Shown: one piece after another, positions 36,065 to 46,690 of the stretch
Layout: the number at the start of each line of letters is the position of its first letter
How positions within the stretch are numbered: the first letter of the stretch is position 1
From: Calliphora vicina
Lineage: Eukaryota > Arthropoda > Insecta > Diptera > Calliphoridae
Direction: 5' to 3'
Assembly (NCBI RefSeq): GCF_958450345.1
Contig: NC_088780.1
Coordinates: forward strand, 45,376,033-45,440,032
Length of the DNA stretch: 64,000 bases
Program-made: the position numbers and the translations under genes
The notes under the pieces: generated by a model
The model's input: only the letters and a program-made list of their open reading frames with translations
What the model was told of the DNA's origin: nothing
Databases searched by the model: none

Positions 36065-39000
36065 TTATTTCCAGTCCAGCAAACCGCGATTATCCAACCA
36101 TGGTAATATTTCTGACATGGCTTGAACATATTTATGATTACTAAACATGGCTGTCTTCATTTTGGATTCATCATGAATATAATTTTCTAAATTAGCTTGA
36201 TCGGTCTTTTCCAAAATGACAACTGGCAAAACTTTGGAAACAACCATATATGCTGGAATAAATAAATTAGAAAGAAATATCTTTAGGTTAAATAAATTAC
36301 TATATATAATAGATAAAAACTTACCCGCCAAACCATTTTTCATTAAGGCAATATGAATATTTTTCAATTTTGGCAGGGGACGATGATACTGCAGCAGCTT
36401 TAAATTCTCCACCAAATGTTCATAATAGAAACGTATCATGTAATCGAACTGATTGAGTTTTATATCCTTGCTAGCCGATGACAAGATAAAATAGTACAAA
36501 TCATTGGCTGGCGAACCATATTTGCCCACTTGAAAGTCCACAAGCAAAGTATCTTTAATTTTACCGAACGCATCGTATTGAAACATTATGTTATTAGACC
36601 AACAATCACCGTGATTTAAAACATTAAATTCTCGGGGATTTACTTTTTGATCTTCCAGCAAGCGATCAACCAAAAATTCATCACTATCAGCCTGTTAAAT
36701 ATTAAATAAATGAAATTGTTAATATAGTACGTAACATAAAAATCCATTTAGGAATAAAAACAATATTACAATAAATATTTTGACCGGGCATGTAACCAAT
36801 TCTAACCAATCTCAATAGGGTTTGGACCAAAAATAGATGTTTGTAAAATTTTAGAGTTTAAAGTACGAGCTTGATTACAATGTTTAAATGGACCGAAAGA
36901 CTGACCATTAAGTCGATTAAGTGATCTAATCGACTCAGTGAATACATAGTATACTTTAAGGTAGGTGTGGAACCATTAAACAGTTTTGGAATAATTCACT
37001 AGAATCTTAATTCAGAATTAAAGATTTTAGCAATTCATTCCATAAAACCATTCCCAACAAAACAAATTTGTAGCCTCCATTCAATGTCTTTTATTTAAAT
37101 ATTTCATAATGAAATGAATTCGTAATTAAATTCATTTAACTTTTGAATATTTATATTTTTGTTAATTCAAATTGAAAATATTTTTTCTTCATCTAAATGT
37201 ATTGAAAACAAGTAAGAAAGCATAGGCGTTCGTCAATCCAGACCATATAATACCCTACACTGAGTAAATGAGCAAAAACATTTTTCCTTTAAAATTACGG
37301 AAGCAGGCTTTATGGGAGCCATGCGCAATTATGGACCGATCGTCATTAAATTAGGTCTTCTGATTTATGTCTATATGAATTGAATTTTATGTCGATACCA
37401 ACATTTTTAACAAATTTCTGTTCGTTAAAGAGATTTTCTGAAGTGGGCCTTTATTGGAGCTATGACTAATTATGGACCGATCATCATAAAATTTGTGTAG
37501 ATATCTATATACATTAAACATTTATGACAAATAAGATCGATAAAGTCATATTTCGGGAGAACATTTGTAAGGACGCTAGGTGAAATAATGGACCGATTTC
37601 AATAGACTTCGTTCGTCATTGGGACGATAAAATGCATGTGTCGAATTTGATCGAAATATCTTAAATATTGCGACCTGTACTTTGAGCACAAGGTTTACAT
37701 CGACAGCCAGAAGGACAGACGGACAGACGGACATCGTTTAGTCGTCTCGGAAAGTGATTCTAGACCAGCGAAATGCAATGAGCTCTCAAATGAGCTCTCT
37801 TGTTTTTATTTTCACATGTACTCAAGCACACACATTGTATAAAAACAGTCAGTCTCGCATGAGCATTGATACCCAGCGGCGAAAAGAAGTAGTAAGCAGG
37901 CCTTCTGGAAGGCCTTATTTATCAGACACAAGGCCTCATTGCTCCATTCCATACTCATATATTTTTTACACACGATGTCCTAGCCAGCCAAGGCCTTCTT
38001 CAACAGGCTTGATAGAAGGCCTTCTTCAACAGGCTTGTTTTCAGGCCTTTTGTAAATAAATTTTGTTAAATAAATTGTATCTTTGATTAAGCCTAAACTA
38101 TGTTTAAAATTTAATAACTTACCCGGCCTAAGCGATATCTTATTTATTTTAATTTTTTTATAATAAAATCCAATAATGACCAAGTAAAAAATTCTCACAA
38201 CCGCTTTGTTCAAGAATTAAAGCAAAACTATTTTAAGTTTACTTCTTTTTTCTCTTCACTTTTTGCATTTTTTTGTATTTGTAGTTTTGTCTTTGGAATG
38301 TGAGTTTTTAACGGTATTTTCTGCTTGTACTACGTTTGTAGCAACAAAAAGAAGGGAGCAGGTAGGCCTTCCATAAGGTCTTCCTGAGAAGGCAAGCGAG
38401 CATGAGTACAGAATCTAAAAAAAGGTCCAGGAAGGTCTTACAGAAGGCCTTATAGCTGAAGGCCTCAAAAATTTCGCCGCTGGGTAGAAGCAGGTTGTGT
38501 TACGCTTTTATGCTTGTTTATTTCATTATTTCAGCTAGTTGTTTTTGTTTTTGCCAGAGAATAATTCTCAACTCATACAACTACAATATCTAAAAACTGT
38601 AGTGGTGTGAGTTTGCATTTCGCTGTTCTAGACTAATATTTTTGGGTGTTGCAAACATCAGCACAAATGTAAAATACCCTCCCCACTGAGGATGTGTAGG
38701 GTATATAAATTGCGTAAAAAATATTTGTAATAGATTTGAGTTAAACAAATATTGAATCATTTAATAACTTCTATTAACCTAGTTTGTATGGATTTGAATT
38801 GAAGAAATCTTGAGTGATTCAATAAGGAATTAATTCTATAAAGTTTGAATTCTCAATGTCATGAATTTAGTATGTTTCTTCAAACATATTAAATTATTGA
38901 ATAATGAATTAATTTTTCCATTAATTTTTTCATAAAATATTTGGCTCAAACGTATTATAAATACAAATAAAGAATGAGATATCTTACCAGTTTTTCATAG

Positions 39001-39735
39001 TACTGCTGACAGTTTTTCCATTTCTTTAACTGGCTCAAAAATGCACCCGAGGCATTAAATTCCTTCAACAAGGCCTTATTTTTTTCACTAAATATGCCCA
39101 CAGTGAAATCTTCACTAAACATGCCATAGTGTTCTACATAACAAGCAGAGGCAGCATGAAATTCGGCCATTTTTATTAAAACCTCTTTAACATGATCCAT
39201 ATCTAAACCATTCAAACGATTTGCATTTTTAAACTGCTTTACATGAAGATCTTCTAGCAAAACATAATCGACTCCTATATCACGATCAAAGGTATAAGAC
39301 TTTGGTGCAAATTGTACACATTTGCCGGCATCTTTATAGAGTTGTTCGAATTTTGGTATGATTTTATGATAGATTTCTTCTTCTTTGGGAAATAGGCGTA
39401 ACATGTTTAGAATTCTAGCCATCATTTCATTGGCATGTTGTGCCTTCAATACAAATGAAGCCTTTTTAGTACCGCCATCTATTTGAGGAGATTAATTAAT
39501 ATAGTTTCAACTTTCATTAAGTCTCTTTAGTATTACCTTCCATTTCTACTTCTGCTTTAATACGCATCATTAGCGATGAATAGTTTTCACCTTCTTTCGA
39601 ACCATTTTCGGTTTTGATTTCCAAGATACTTTTGTAGTCTCCTATTTGCTGCTTAATGGCCTTCTCCAATGTTACGTTGTCCAACCATTGCGGTAATCCG
39701 TTGTCAGCTGACATACCGTTTTGCTGTGGAGCCAT
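36065..39735 (-). CDS. EcKinase-like (CHK kinase-like) protein, gene 3
   Basis: Four exons: 39735-39537, 39478-38988, 36691-36325 and 36252-36065, with in-frame GT/AG joins, giving 414 residues. Features in order: EGENYSS glycine-rich loop, FVLKA lysine, MAEFHAASACYVE, then HGDCWSNNIMF (His near 257) and VDFQVGKYGSPANDL (Asp near 282). It ends in LPWLDNRGLLDWK. Intron positions match gene 1 (phase 1, 0, 1), but intron 2 is 2296 bases and is filled with nested transposons (37208-38703) plus a further fragment of the same interspersed repeat near 36780-36975. The open frame and intact catalytic residues indicate that the insertions are spliced out. The small flanking introns are 58 and 72 bases. 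It belongs with genes 4 and 5 by its PREFNVLNHGDCW and QYDAFGKIK blocks. Kinase identity is firm and the substrate is unknown. Confidence 0.93.
37766..38625. mobile_element. Non-autonomous hAT element (860 bp) in gene 3 intron 2
   Basis: Perfect 13-base terminal inverted repeats, CAGCGAAATGCAA, flanked by the perfect 8-base duplication TTCTAGAC (37758-37765 and 38626-38633). It carries a further nested element at 37872-38484. Confidence 0.9.
37872..38484. mobile_element. TA-flanked MITE (613 bp) nested in the hAT element
   Basis: Perfect 13-base inverted ends, CCCAGCGGCGAAA, with TA on each side (37870-37871 and 38485-38486). Palindromic AGGCCTT-type motifs are concentrated near both ends (for example AGGCCTTCTGGAAGGCCTT at about 37899). 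No coding sequence. Confidence 0.85.
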
Positions 39736-40188
39736 ATTGTCCGATGACTAATAACAGAAAATTTGTTTTGTTATTACTGTTAGTATTTTATAGATTTCGT
39801 TTGGGAACTTTTATATAAACAAATCTTATAAATATAATGTTCAAATAATTTTATGATAATCTTATCTAATGCATTGAGTGCTCCATCAAATGTTGTTCGT
39901 TGTTGTTGGCAAATAGGTATATTTACACCAGGCAACAGTTGATGGAAACAAATTTTACATAGACTTAAATGGATACATTTATACATTAATATGGCCTCAT
40001 TTGTATCAAATAAATTCGACATTATCAACTAATATAAAAGCTTAGTTATGTCCTAATTCAAGTATGTATTTTATTTTTTTATACTCATTTATTTAGAGTT
40101 TGATAAAAATTACAGTTTTTATGTATTATTTTTATAAATTATCGACCGATATGGTAGAAACATATTACACTAAGTATTTGCTACAAAT
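39736..40188. other. Upstream region of gene 3
   Basis: Expected promoter region of gene 3. An 82-codon minus-strand frame at 39780-40028 has no recognised features. Confidence 0.35.
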
Positions 40189-40190
40189 TA

Positions 40191-40794
40191 GGGTGGAGGG
40201 AATTTTTTTTTTTCGCAATCGCTAAATATACACAAAAAATTTCATTTGCTTGATGTTATATATAGAGGTGCCCCAATATCATTATAATAATAAAAAAAAA
40301 ATAAATGGCTCTAGAAACCGGGGGGAGTGGAAGACCCCAATGCCCTCCTTATGTCTAGTAGTTGTGAATGTCCTCTATCAGTAAAAAAATAACCAAGTGA
40401 TTAGGCCTACTTTCCTAAGCTACAAGTACGATTTTGTGGATTGGGTATAAAAATACCCACTTCGGCATATGTGGGTTGTAAAACATATGAAATATAAATT
40501 AAATTTTTTAAGTAAAATTTTAGTTTTTTTGTGATTATTGGATGTAATTATATTGACCTATCAATACATAAAAATATTTATATTCAACATAAATTAAAGT
40601 TTATAAAGCATTAAGGTTGTTTAATGACAATATGAAAATATGTAATTTTTCTGATCTTCAATTGTGTTGGGGCACCTCAAAACATCAAAGGAGGTAAGCA
40701 ATCTTAGGTACGTTTAACTTACTCATTAAGAGGCAAGTTTATATCGCTATGCCGTTGAAAACAAAAAAAAAAGGTCATACATAGCGCTCCACCC
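40191..40794. mobile_element. MITE with GGGTGGAG ends
   Basis: The ends GGGTGGAGGGA and, inverted, GGGTGGAGCGC are flanked by TA (40189-40190 and 40795-40796). A second inverted pair lies inside (GAGGTGCCCCAA at 40265 and its inverse ending at 40678), extended outward by GATGTT. No coding sequence. Confidence 0.7.
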
Positions 40795-40804
40795 TAATGT
40801 ATAT

Positions 40805-41780
40805 TCATATCAAAAAAATCAACTTTTGAATACGATGTCTTCCGATCGGGATGAAATTAATTCAGACACAATTTTTGAACAAAATCGGTCAAGAACTCTC
40901 TGAGTTAGAGTTAGAGATTTTGGAAAAAAAAATGTAAAACATTTTTATTTTTTTCTTTCAAAAGATTGAAATTATTTAATACATTTTGCTAAGAACAATA
41001 GGTCATCAGTTACATGGATGAGAAAAAATAGAGTTCTTGACCGATCTTGTTGAAAAAATTTAAGAAATGGCCACTTAAAATCGGTACGCACTGTAGAAAA
41101 AGAAGCTAGAGAAAAAATTGTACACAAATATCTAGAAAATCCGTCTTTGTCGGATTTTCAGCAGATATCAGATCGGTTTGCGGTTTGAAGAGTCAAGCTT
41201 TTCAGACATGTTTTTAAAGAATTTTCAAAATTATATATAAATTTCTGTCATTTATAAGACATCACACATCTGACACAAAGTTTTAGCCAAGTTGTCATTA
41301 CTCAATGACAAGTTGTCAATACAACTATGTCAACTCAAATACAACTATGAAGTGGTATAATGAGAATAATATTGATGTTATACCAAAACACAGCAATTGA
41401 ACAAATTGCCCAAATCTTCGTCCAATCGAGATATATTGCGCAATTGTTAAACGTAAATTGAAAACGGTAGAAGGGGGAAGAAAAGTTGTGCAACTATTAA
41501 TGAGAGGCATAAGAAGAAAAGCCAGACAATTTATTCGCAATAAATACACATAAACCTACATTTATATTTTTGTTAAAGCTTAATAAATTACCTTTAATTT
41601 CATGTATAAAACGTTAACATACGTTGTTTCATTTAAATAACTTTTAAACGCTTTAATACGTACCGATTTTAAGTGGCCACTTCTTTACTAACCAATAGAA
41701 CTAACCTTGGTGCAATTTTCATTCCGATAGGAAGACATCGATTTCAAAGAATGGTTGACATGAAATCCCCCATATATATA
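40805..41780. mobile_element. Inverted-repeat composite element, compact copy v
   Basis: The left block (CGATGTCTTCCGATCGGGAT, GATCGGTCAAGAACTCTCTG) and the inverted right block (AGTTCTTGACCGATCTTG, GACATGAAATCCCCCATATA) lie only about 100 bases apart, with no array between. The right block is split by the Tc1-like relic at 41070-41685. This is the clearest view of the arms facing each other. Confidence 0.75.
41070..41685 (+). mobile_element. Tc1/mariner-type deletion derivative inserted in copy v
   Basis: The ends are AGAAATGGCCACTTAAAATC (41069) and, inverted, AGAAGTGGCCACTTAAAATC (to about 41688), with TA at the insertion point. Internally, VEKEAREKIVHKYLENPSL (N-terminal DNA-binding region) and WYNENNIDVIPKHSN, a stop, and LRPIEIYCAIVKRKLK then GIRRKARQFIRN (C-terminal catalytic end) remain, with the centre deleted and stops present. 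Confidence 0.8.
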
Positions 41781-41859
41781 TTGAGGAATCATTCATGTTA
41801 ATTTGTGGAATTTGAAAGTTGATTTCAACAGATGGACTTGCCTTCGTTATATCGATTTC

Positions 41860-42900
41860 GCTATCTACAAGGATCGACAATATACATTCTGATCACTAAA
41901 GTACTTTCTACTAAATAACTTTCCTACATTGAAAGCGACAGGGTAGACTTCAGCAGACATTACGGCTAAATAACGAATGTTCCCTGTTATATATTGTGCG
42001 GTTCACTGAAGAATCGATCACAAAGGTATGTGTTCTTGATGAGAAACGTGTATTACGTAAAAATCTGTGGGTATCTGTGGGAACAAGTTCCCTACTTTCA
42101 TCAGAATACATATGATTGTATTACCGAAAGAACAGTAAAACGCAACCAGCATTGAGTCGGTGCTCCAGCGAGTTGTATACCCTACTATCACCAATAATCA
42201 CCTTAGCCCTCGGATATAGGTAGTGCAAATAGTGAGGAAATCAGATGGAGTGAAGTAATTTCTACACCGTTTCAGAAAACCGATACAATTGAATGCTTCT
42301 TTCGAAACTTCAAAAATGTGTTTAAATGAGCGAACATCACATTGTGTAATTATGTCCAAAACATCAAGATTGTCTAAGTCCACAATATTTACACCACCCT
42401 TAAATACTATTGAAGCGACTTAATCGTTTTTGTGTTAAAATGCAACACCGAATCTTGCGATTTTTGATAGCTACCCCATTAAGAGAATGGTTAATTTTCC
42501 TCATTACCCCAATCTCCTACAGGCTCGGTCTATAACTGAATGAATATGAATGGCCAATGTTGCTGTCATCTCCAAAAGTATATATAGGGTTGGAGATTTG
42601 ACGTAGAAGGTCGTTTAGAAAAATAAGGAATATAGTAGGAGAAAGAACGGAACCTTGTGGTACCCCAGAATTTATCTTGAACTCGTTTGATGAGATCCCG
42701 TCTATAACAACTCGTATAGTGCGATCTCTGAGAAAGCCCAATATAAATCGAGAGAAATTATTACCCTTAAAAAAGCAATAATTTTTGATCTATCTCTATC
42801 GAACGACTTGGAAATATCTAGAGCCACCAATCAACTTTCGCCACGGTGAATGGAACGACACAATTTTTCCGATAGTAGGACTAGCTAGTCTCCCGTAGAG
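41860..42900 (-). pseudogene. LINE reverse transcriptase remnant (non-Jockey)
   Basis: On the minus strand, in order: LSEKLCRSIHRGES, LVALDISKSFDRDR, ILGFLRDRTIRVVIDG, INSGVPQGSVLSPTIFLIFL, IYTFGDDSNIGHSYSF (catalytic GDD-type box), CDVRSFKHIFEVSKEAFNCI, FLKRCRNYFTPSDF and NTRFSSRTHTFVIDSSVN. At least three frame changes and several stops separate these. The QCDVRW/FTPSDL style suggests a clade distinct from the Jockey fragment at 14192. Non-functional. Confidence 0.82.
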
Positions 42901-44410
42901 CGATCTCTACGAAAGCCTTACTGGCGGTAGTTAAGTTGGACTCCAAATATTATATAGTAAGTCAACATTTTTGTAAAACTCGATATAAGTTATTGGATAT
43001 TATTGCATGTCCGAAATGATGCTTGAACGCTATAAAATAGATCCATTGCGATAACCCGAATCACAATCAGATGACGGAGAAAAATTTTAGATCATCCTAG
43101 TGTACATTAATTTTTGCTTCTGTAAAAAATCTTAACACAGATTCGTTCGTCATTAATCAAATGTGTTATTGGCGTTTTTGTTAGTCCTTTATTATTTAAT
43201 AGTTACTTCCTTAATTCCTTAATAATGTTAACTAACATTAAAATCATGCTGTTGATAAATTTTAGCTGTTAAAATCACGTTTAACAGGGTGTTTCTATAA
43301 TCAGTTCAGGACATTTACATTATTATTTCACTAATAAATATACACTTTCACATATAGGGGGCGCTTTTAAATGATATAGTTCTAAAGGAGGCGGAGTTTA
43401 AATATAAGGGTAGTTTTTATTATTATATCTCGTACATATGTATATGATATAAGTATTACTTTATTCGATTCCAACAGTTTTATAGCTATAACATATTATT
43501 TTCACTACACATTTTGTTTGTTACACTCATTTAGCTTAAGATAACATTATACGTAGAAGAAAATATAAATATTTATTAAAATAAAACTCACAAGTAACTA
43601 TTTAACTGAAGTAACTAAGTTTACTTTAATCATTAGTATTGAACTTGAATCTGATAACGACACACTACAAACGTAATACTGATAAAATAGCAATTAAAAT
43701 ATTTAATTATTAGAGCCAATTAAAGTAGCACTACACACTGCTATTATTTATTATTATTCTTGTTTAATTAAACTAATAATAACGTTTTGTTTAAAATTTC
43801 TTACATATTGAGTTGTACTGTGCCAGAGAAGTGTTCAACTTAATATTTTTTGCTGATAAATTTTTAATATTTTTTACGTATTGAATAACAATGCAACTTT
43901 ACCTATTAACGTTGTTCGAGTGATTAATGTTTTGTTTTATTCTTCGCCAATTTGTTTACCATTTCAGACAGGGGAGAACATTTTTTTTATAAATATGTAC
44001 TTAACAACAATTATTGATGTTTTTAGTTTTTTTTATCACTGTTGTACATAAGGTATTTAAAAGAATGTCAGCGTTTGCAAAAAGTAAAATTTCAAAAATA
44101 AATCTGTTAAGATACATCAATATATCGAGTATTGTCTCGGTCACCAAAAAACAAAGAAAAGTTATTCAAACAAAACAAAAATAGTTTTCAACTACAATTT
44201 TCTTTTTAAAAAAAAATACGAAATAAATTGTTTTACTAAAAAAATGTATAAGAAATTAAAAATGGACATAAATTGTATGGTGCTAATATATTTGTGACAA
44301 CCATTTCTATGATAATGGACTTACCATATTACATTGCTCTCGACTTATGGATATCATAATCTGAGAAAAACATATTATGATATAATGATTCTTCATAAAA
44401 ATAGTTGTCA
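42901..44410. other. Intergenic, no gene recognised
   Basis: AT-rich. Nothing identifiable beyond a short GGGGGCGC / GGAGGCGGAG-containing stretch near 43360-43400. Confidence 0.35.
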
Positions 44411-44414
44411 CAAA

Positions 44415-44592
44415 CATGAAGTCTAGTATTTACAATAACAGCATAAAAATGGAAATTAACCCTTAAGTGCACTTGGGGTCCAAATGACCCTGAACTTTTA
44501 AAATCACGAAAAACACAGTCATTTTGACCCCAAGTGCTCTTAAGGGTTAATGTCCATTTTTGTGCTGTTATTGTAAATACTAGACTTCATGT
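44415..44592. repeat. Long palindrome, ~75-base arms
   Basis: CATGAAGTCTAGTATTTACA at 44415 and its inverse ending at 44592 bracket a near-continuous inverted repeat through TTAACCCTTAAGTGCACTTG. It abuts the hAT fragment that follows. Confidence 0.85.
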
Positions 44593-45528
44593 TATATTTT
44601 TCTTAAGTTTCATCAAAATCGGCCCAAAGATATATAATATTTCGCTATCTCTCCATGAAAAATTCCAAATATTGAAAAATTTGACTTTTGACCCTCAAGA
44701 TTTTAGGCTTAGCGTTTTCCGATTTTAGTAAAACATTCAGACTATATTTAAATTGACCTGGACTATAATATTCGGAATTGGTTTTACTTAAAAATCATAA
44801 CAGTAAGGAAATTCGGCTCATTCGCCAAAATATGGCCAAAAAATTAGTTTTTCTCCAAAATCGTAAAATTTAAATCGCAGGTACGGAAAAACTATAGAAG
44901 GTATTAACATACTTTTTTCACATTTTTATTCCTTATTATGTTGTTAATAAATCCCCATGTAATGATCAAAAAATTCTGAAATTTGTTTAACAAAATTTTT
45001 AAAAATTTGAAATTGGAGTTTTGAAACTGCCGTTAAAAAAATGTTTTTTTGGTTATACCTGCGAATAGATTAACTGTATCCTATGAAGATATAAACTCAT
45101 ATACAAGTAAATATATTTTAAGTAAGAATAAACTTTTGTTTTAATATTTCTCAAAATATGTTAATTTCGTTCCTACATTTCTTGTTCTAGTGGCCTAGAC
45201 ACGTTAATGGCCTGGCGATTTTTTAATAACTTTAACATTTTTTAACCAATTTTTGTTTTCTATCTCATTAGAACGACAATTACGTACACATTTCGATTCT
45301 TTTAAATTAAATTGCAAAAGTAATTACATAGCAAAATTTAAAAAAATAACTGAAAAAATTAATTTTTTCCCCTTGTAAATGCACCTCAAAACTAAATCGA
45401 AACTCGGCATGGGTTGCCCTTCTTAGAACAAGCTAAAAATTTGTTTGGTGGTATTTTAGGTCATTACGAAAGTTTACAGGGGGTACCGTTTTAACATTTC
45501 AAAAAATTTAATTCTAAGGGACACTCTA
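44593..45528 (-). repeat. 1.1-kb hAT family, copy with one terminus
   Basis: Inverted relative to 49738-50872, sharing the AGTTTTTCTCCAAAATCGTA and CCCCTTGTAAATGCACCTCA segments. It ends with the intact terminus GGGACACTCTA at 45528. The other end is replaced by the palindrome. Confidence 0.75.
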
Positions 45529-45559
45529 ATGCAAAACTATATTTTTTCTCTGGGTGTAG

Positions 45560-46690
45560 GTTTAGTTATAGTTCTGCAGCTATTCGATAACAAATATTTT
45601 ATTTGTATTTATCGGAGGGGTGGTCACTCACACAGTTCCATCACTTTTGGCATTCTTACACAAAATTTGATTACAGTTCTTCGGATAATCGAAAATATAC
45701 ATTTCTTTGGTATGGGAGGTGTCACGCCCACAGTAAAGATTACATCCCTTTGTATCCCTATCATGTACAATTGTAACAAAATAACTCATGCATATTATTG
45801 ATAGTTATGAATAGTTATTCACTTAATATGGGAGTGCTCTCCCCCACTGTTCCGATTTTTAGCTTAACAACTTATACTGGGAACAATTTAAACCAAGTTT
45901 GAAAACTCTGACTTAAATAGTTTAAAAACTATTCGATAATGAATATAAGCATTCTTTGGGATAAACCATATCCCTAGTTCCAATCACGCCCATTTTCTTA
46001 ACAATTACGTAAAATGGTAACAAAATAACTCACGCAAAGATTTATAATTTCACTATTATAGTTGTTAATATATGTGTATGTGAGTGGCCACGGCCACTGA
46101 TCCGATCCCCTTTATTTAACAGCAGATACTGGTATCAATGTAATTTATACAATGTTTTAAGACTGTCGAAATTACAGATCTTAAGATATTCTAAAATAAC
46201 ATGGTGTGGGCGGTGCCACTCCCACTATTCCGATCCCACCCATTTCTATTTTATCTATGATTAGAAATATAGTTTTCCTGTGTGCATGGAAAAGCCATGC
46301 CCACTAATCCGATGCCGCACATTTTCAGCCAAACTATGTATAATAAAAAAGTGATTCGGATGAAATTATAATTCTTTGGACCTTCTTAAATAATTATTTA
46401 CTCTGCATGGGAGGTGTCTAATACCGTCCGCTTTCAGCCGAACTATTTACATTGGTAAGCTAATGAATCGAGCAAAGTTTTAAAGCTCTCACTATTACAG
46501 TTCGCAAGTTATTCGCTAGTGACTATTAACATAGTAAGGAAGTTGCCATACCCACATGTAATTTCAAAGGAAAAAGTACCCTATAGTTCCTTTCACGTAC
46601 AAGGAAAGACGCTGTGAATAAAATCAGCCATGCTGTTTAGCCCTTTAGGCGTCTATAGGCTTCAAACAGAAAGACATACAAACAAACATA
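45560..46690. repeat. Degenerate ~120-150-bp tandem repeat
   Basis: GTGTCACGCCCAC, CCCACTGTTCCGATTTTTAG, CACTGATCCGATCCC and CACTAATCCGATGCC recur with the same order of neighbouring words (AACAAAATAACTCACGCA, TTCGATAATGAATATAA). It closes with a CAGAAAGACATACAAACAAA tail. A 90-codon frame inside is accidental. Confidence 0.65.

Larger units (their letters stand above)
37208..38703 (-). repeat. GTGTAGGGTAT/CAAGTAAG interspersed repeat, copy C (in gene 3 intron)
   Basis: The left end is ACAAGTAAGAAAG. It contains repeated TGGGAGCTATGANNAATTATGGACCGATC modules and the GACAGACGGACAGACGGACATCG segment, and ends GATGTGTAGGGTATA. It is interrupted by a hAT element at 37766-38625. Confidence 0.8.
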
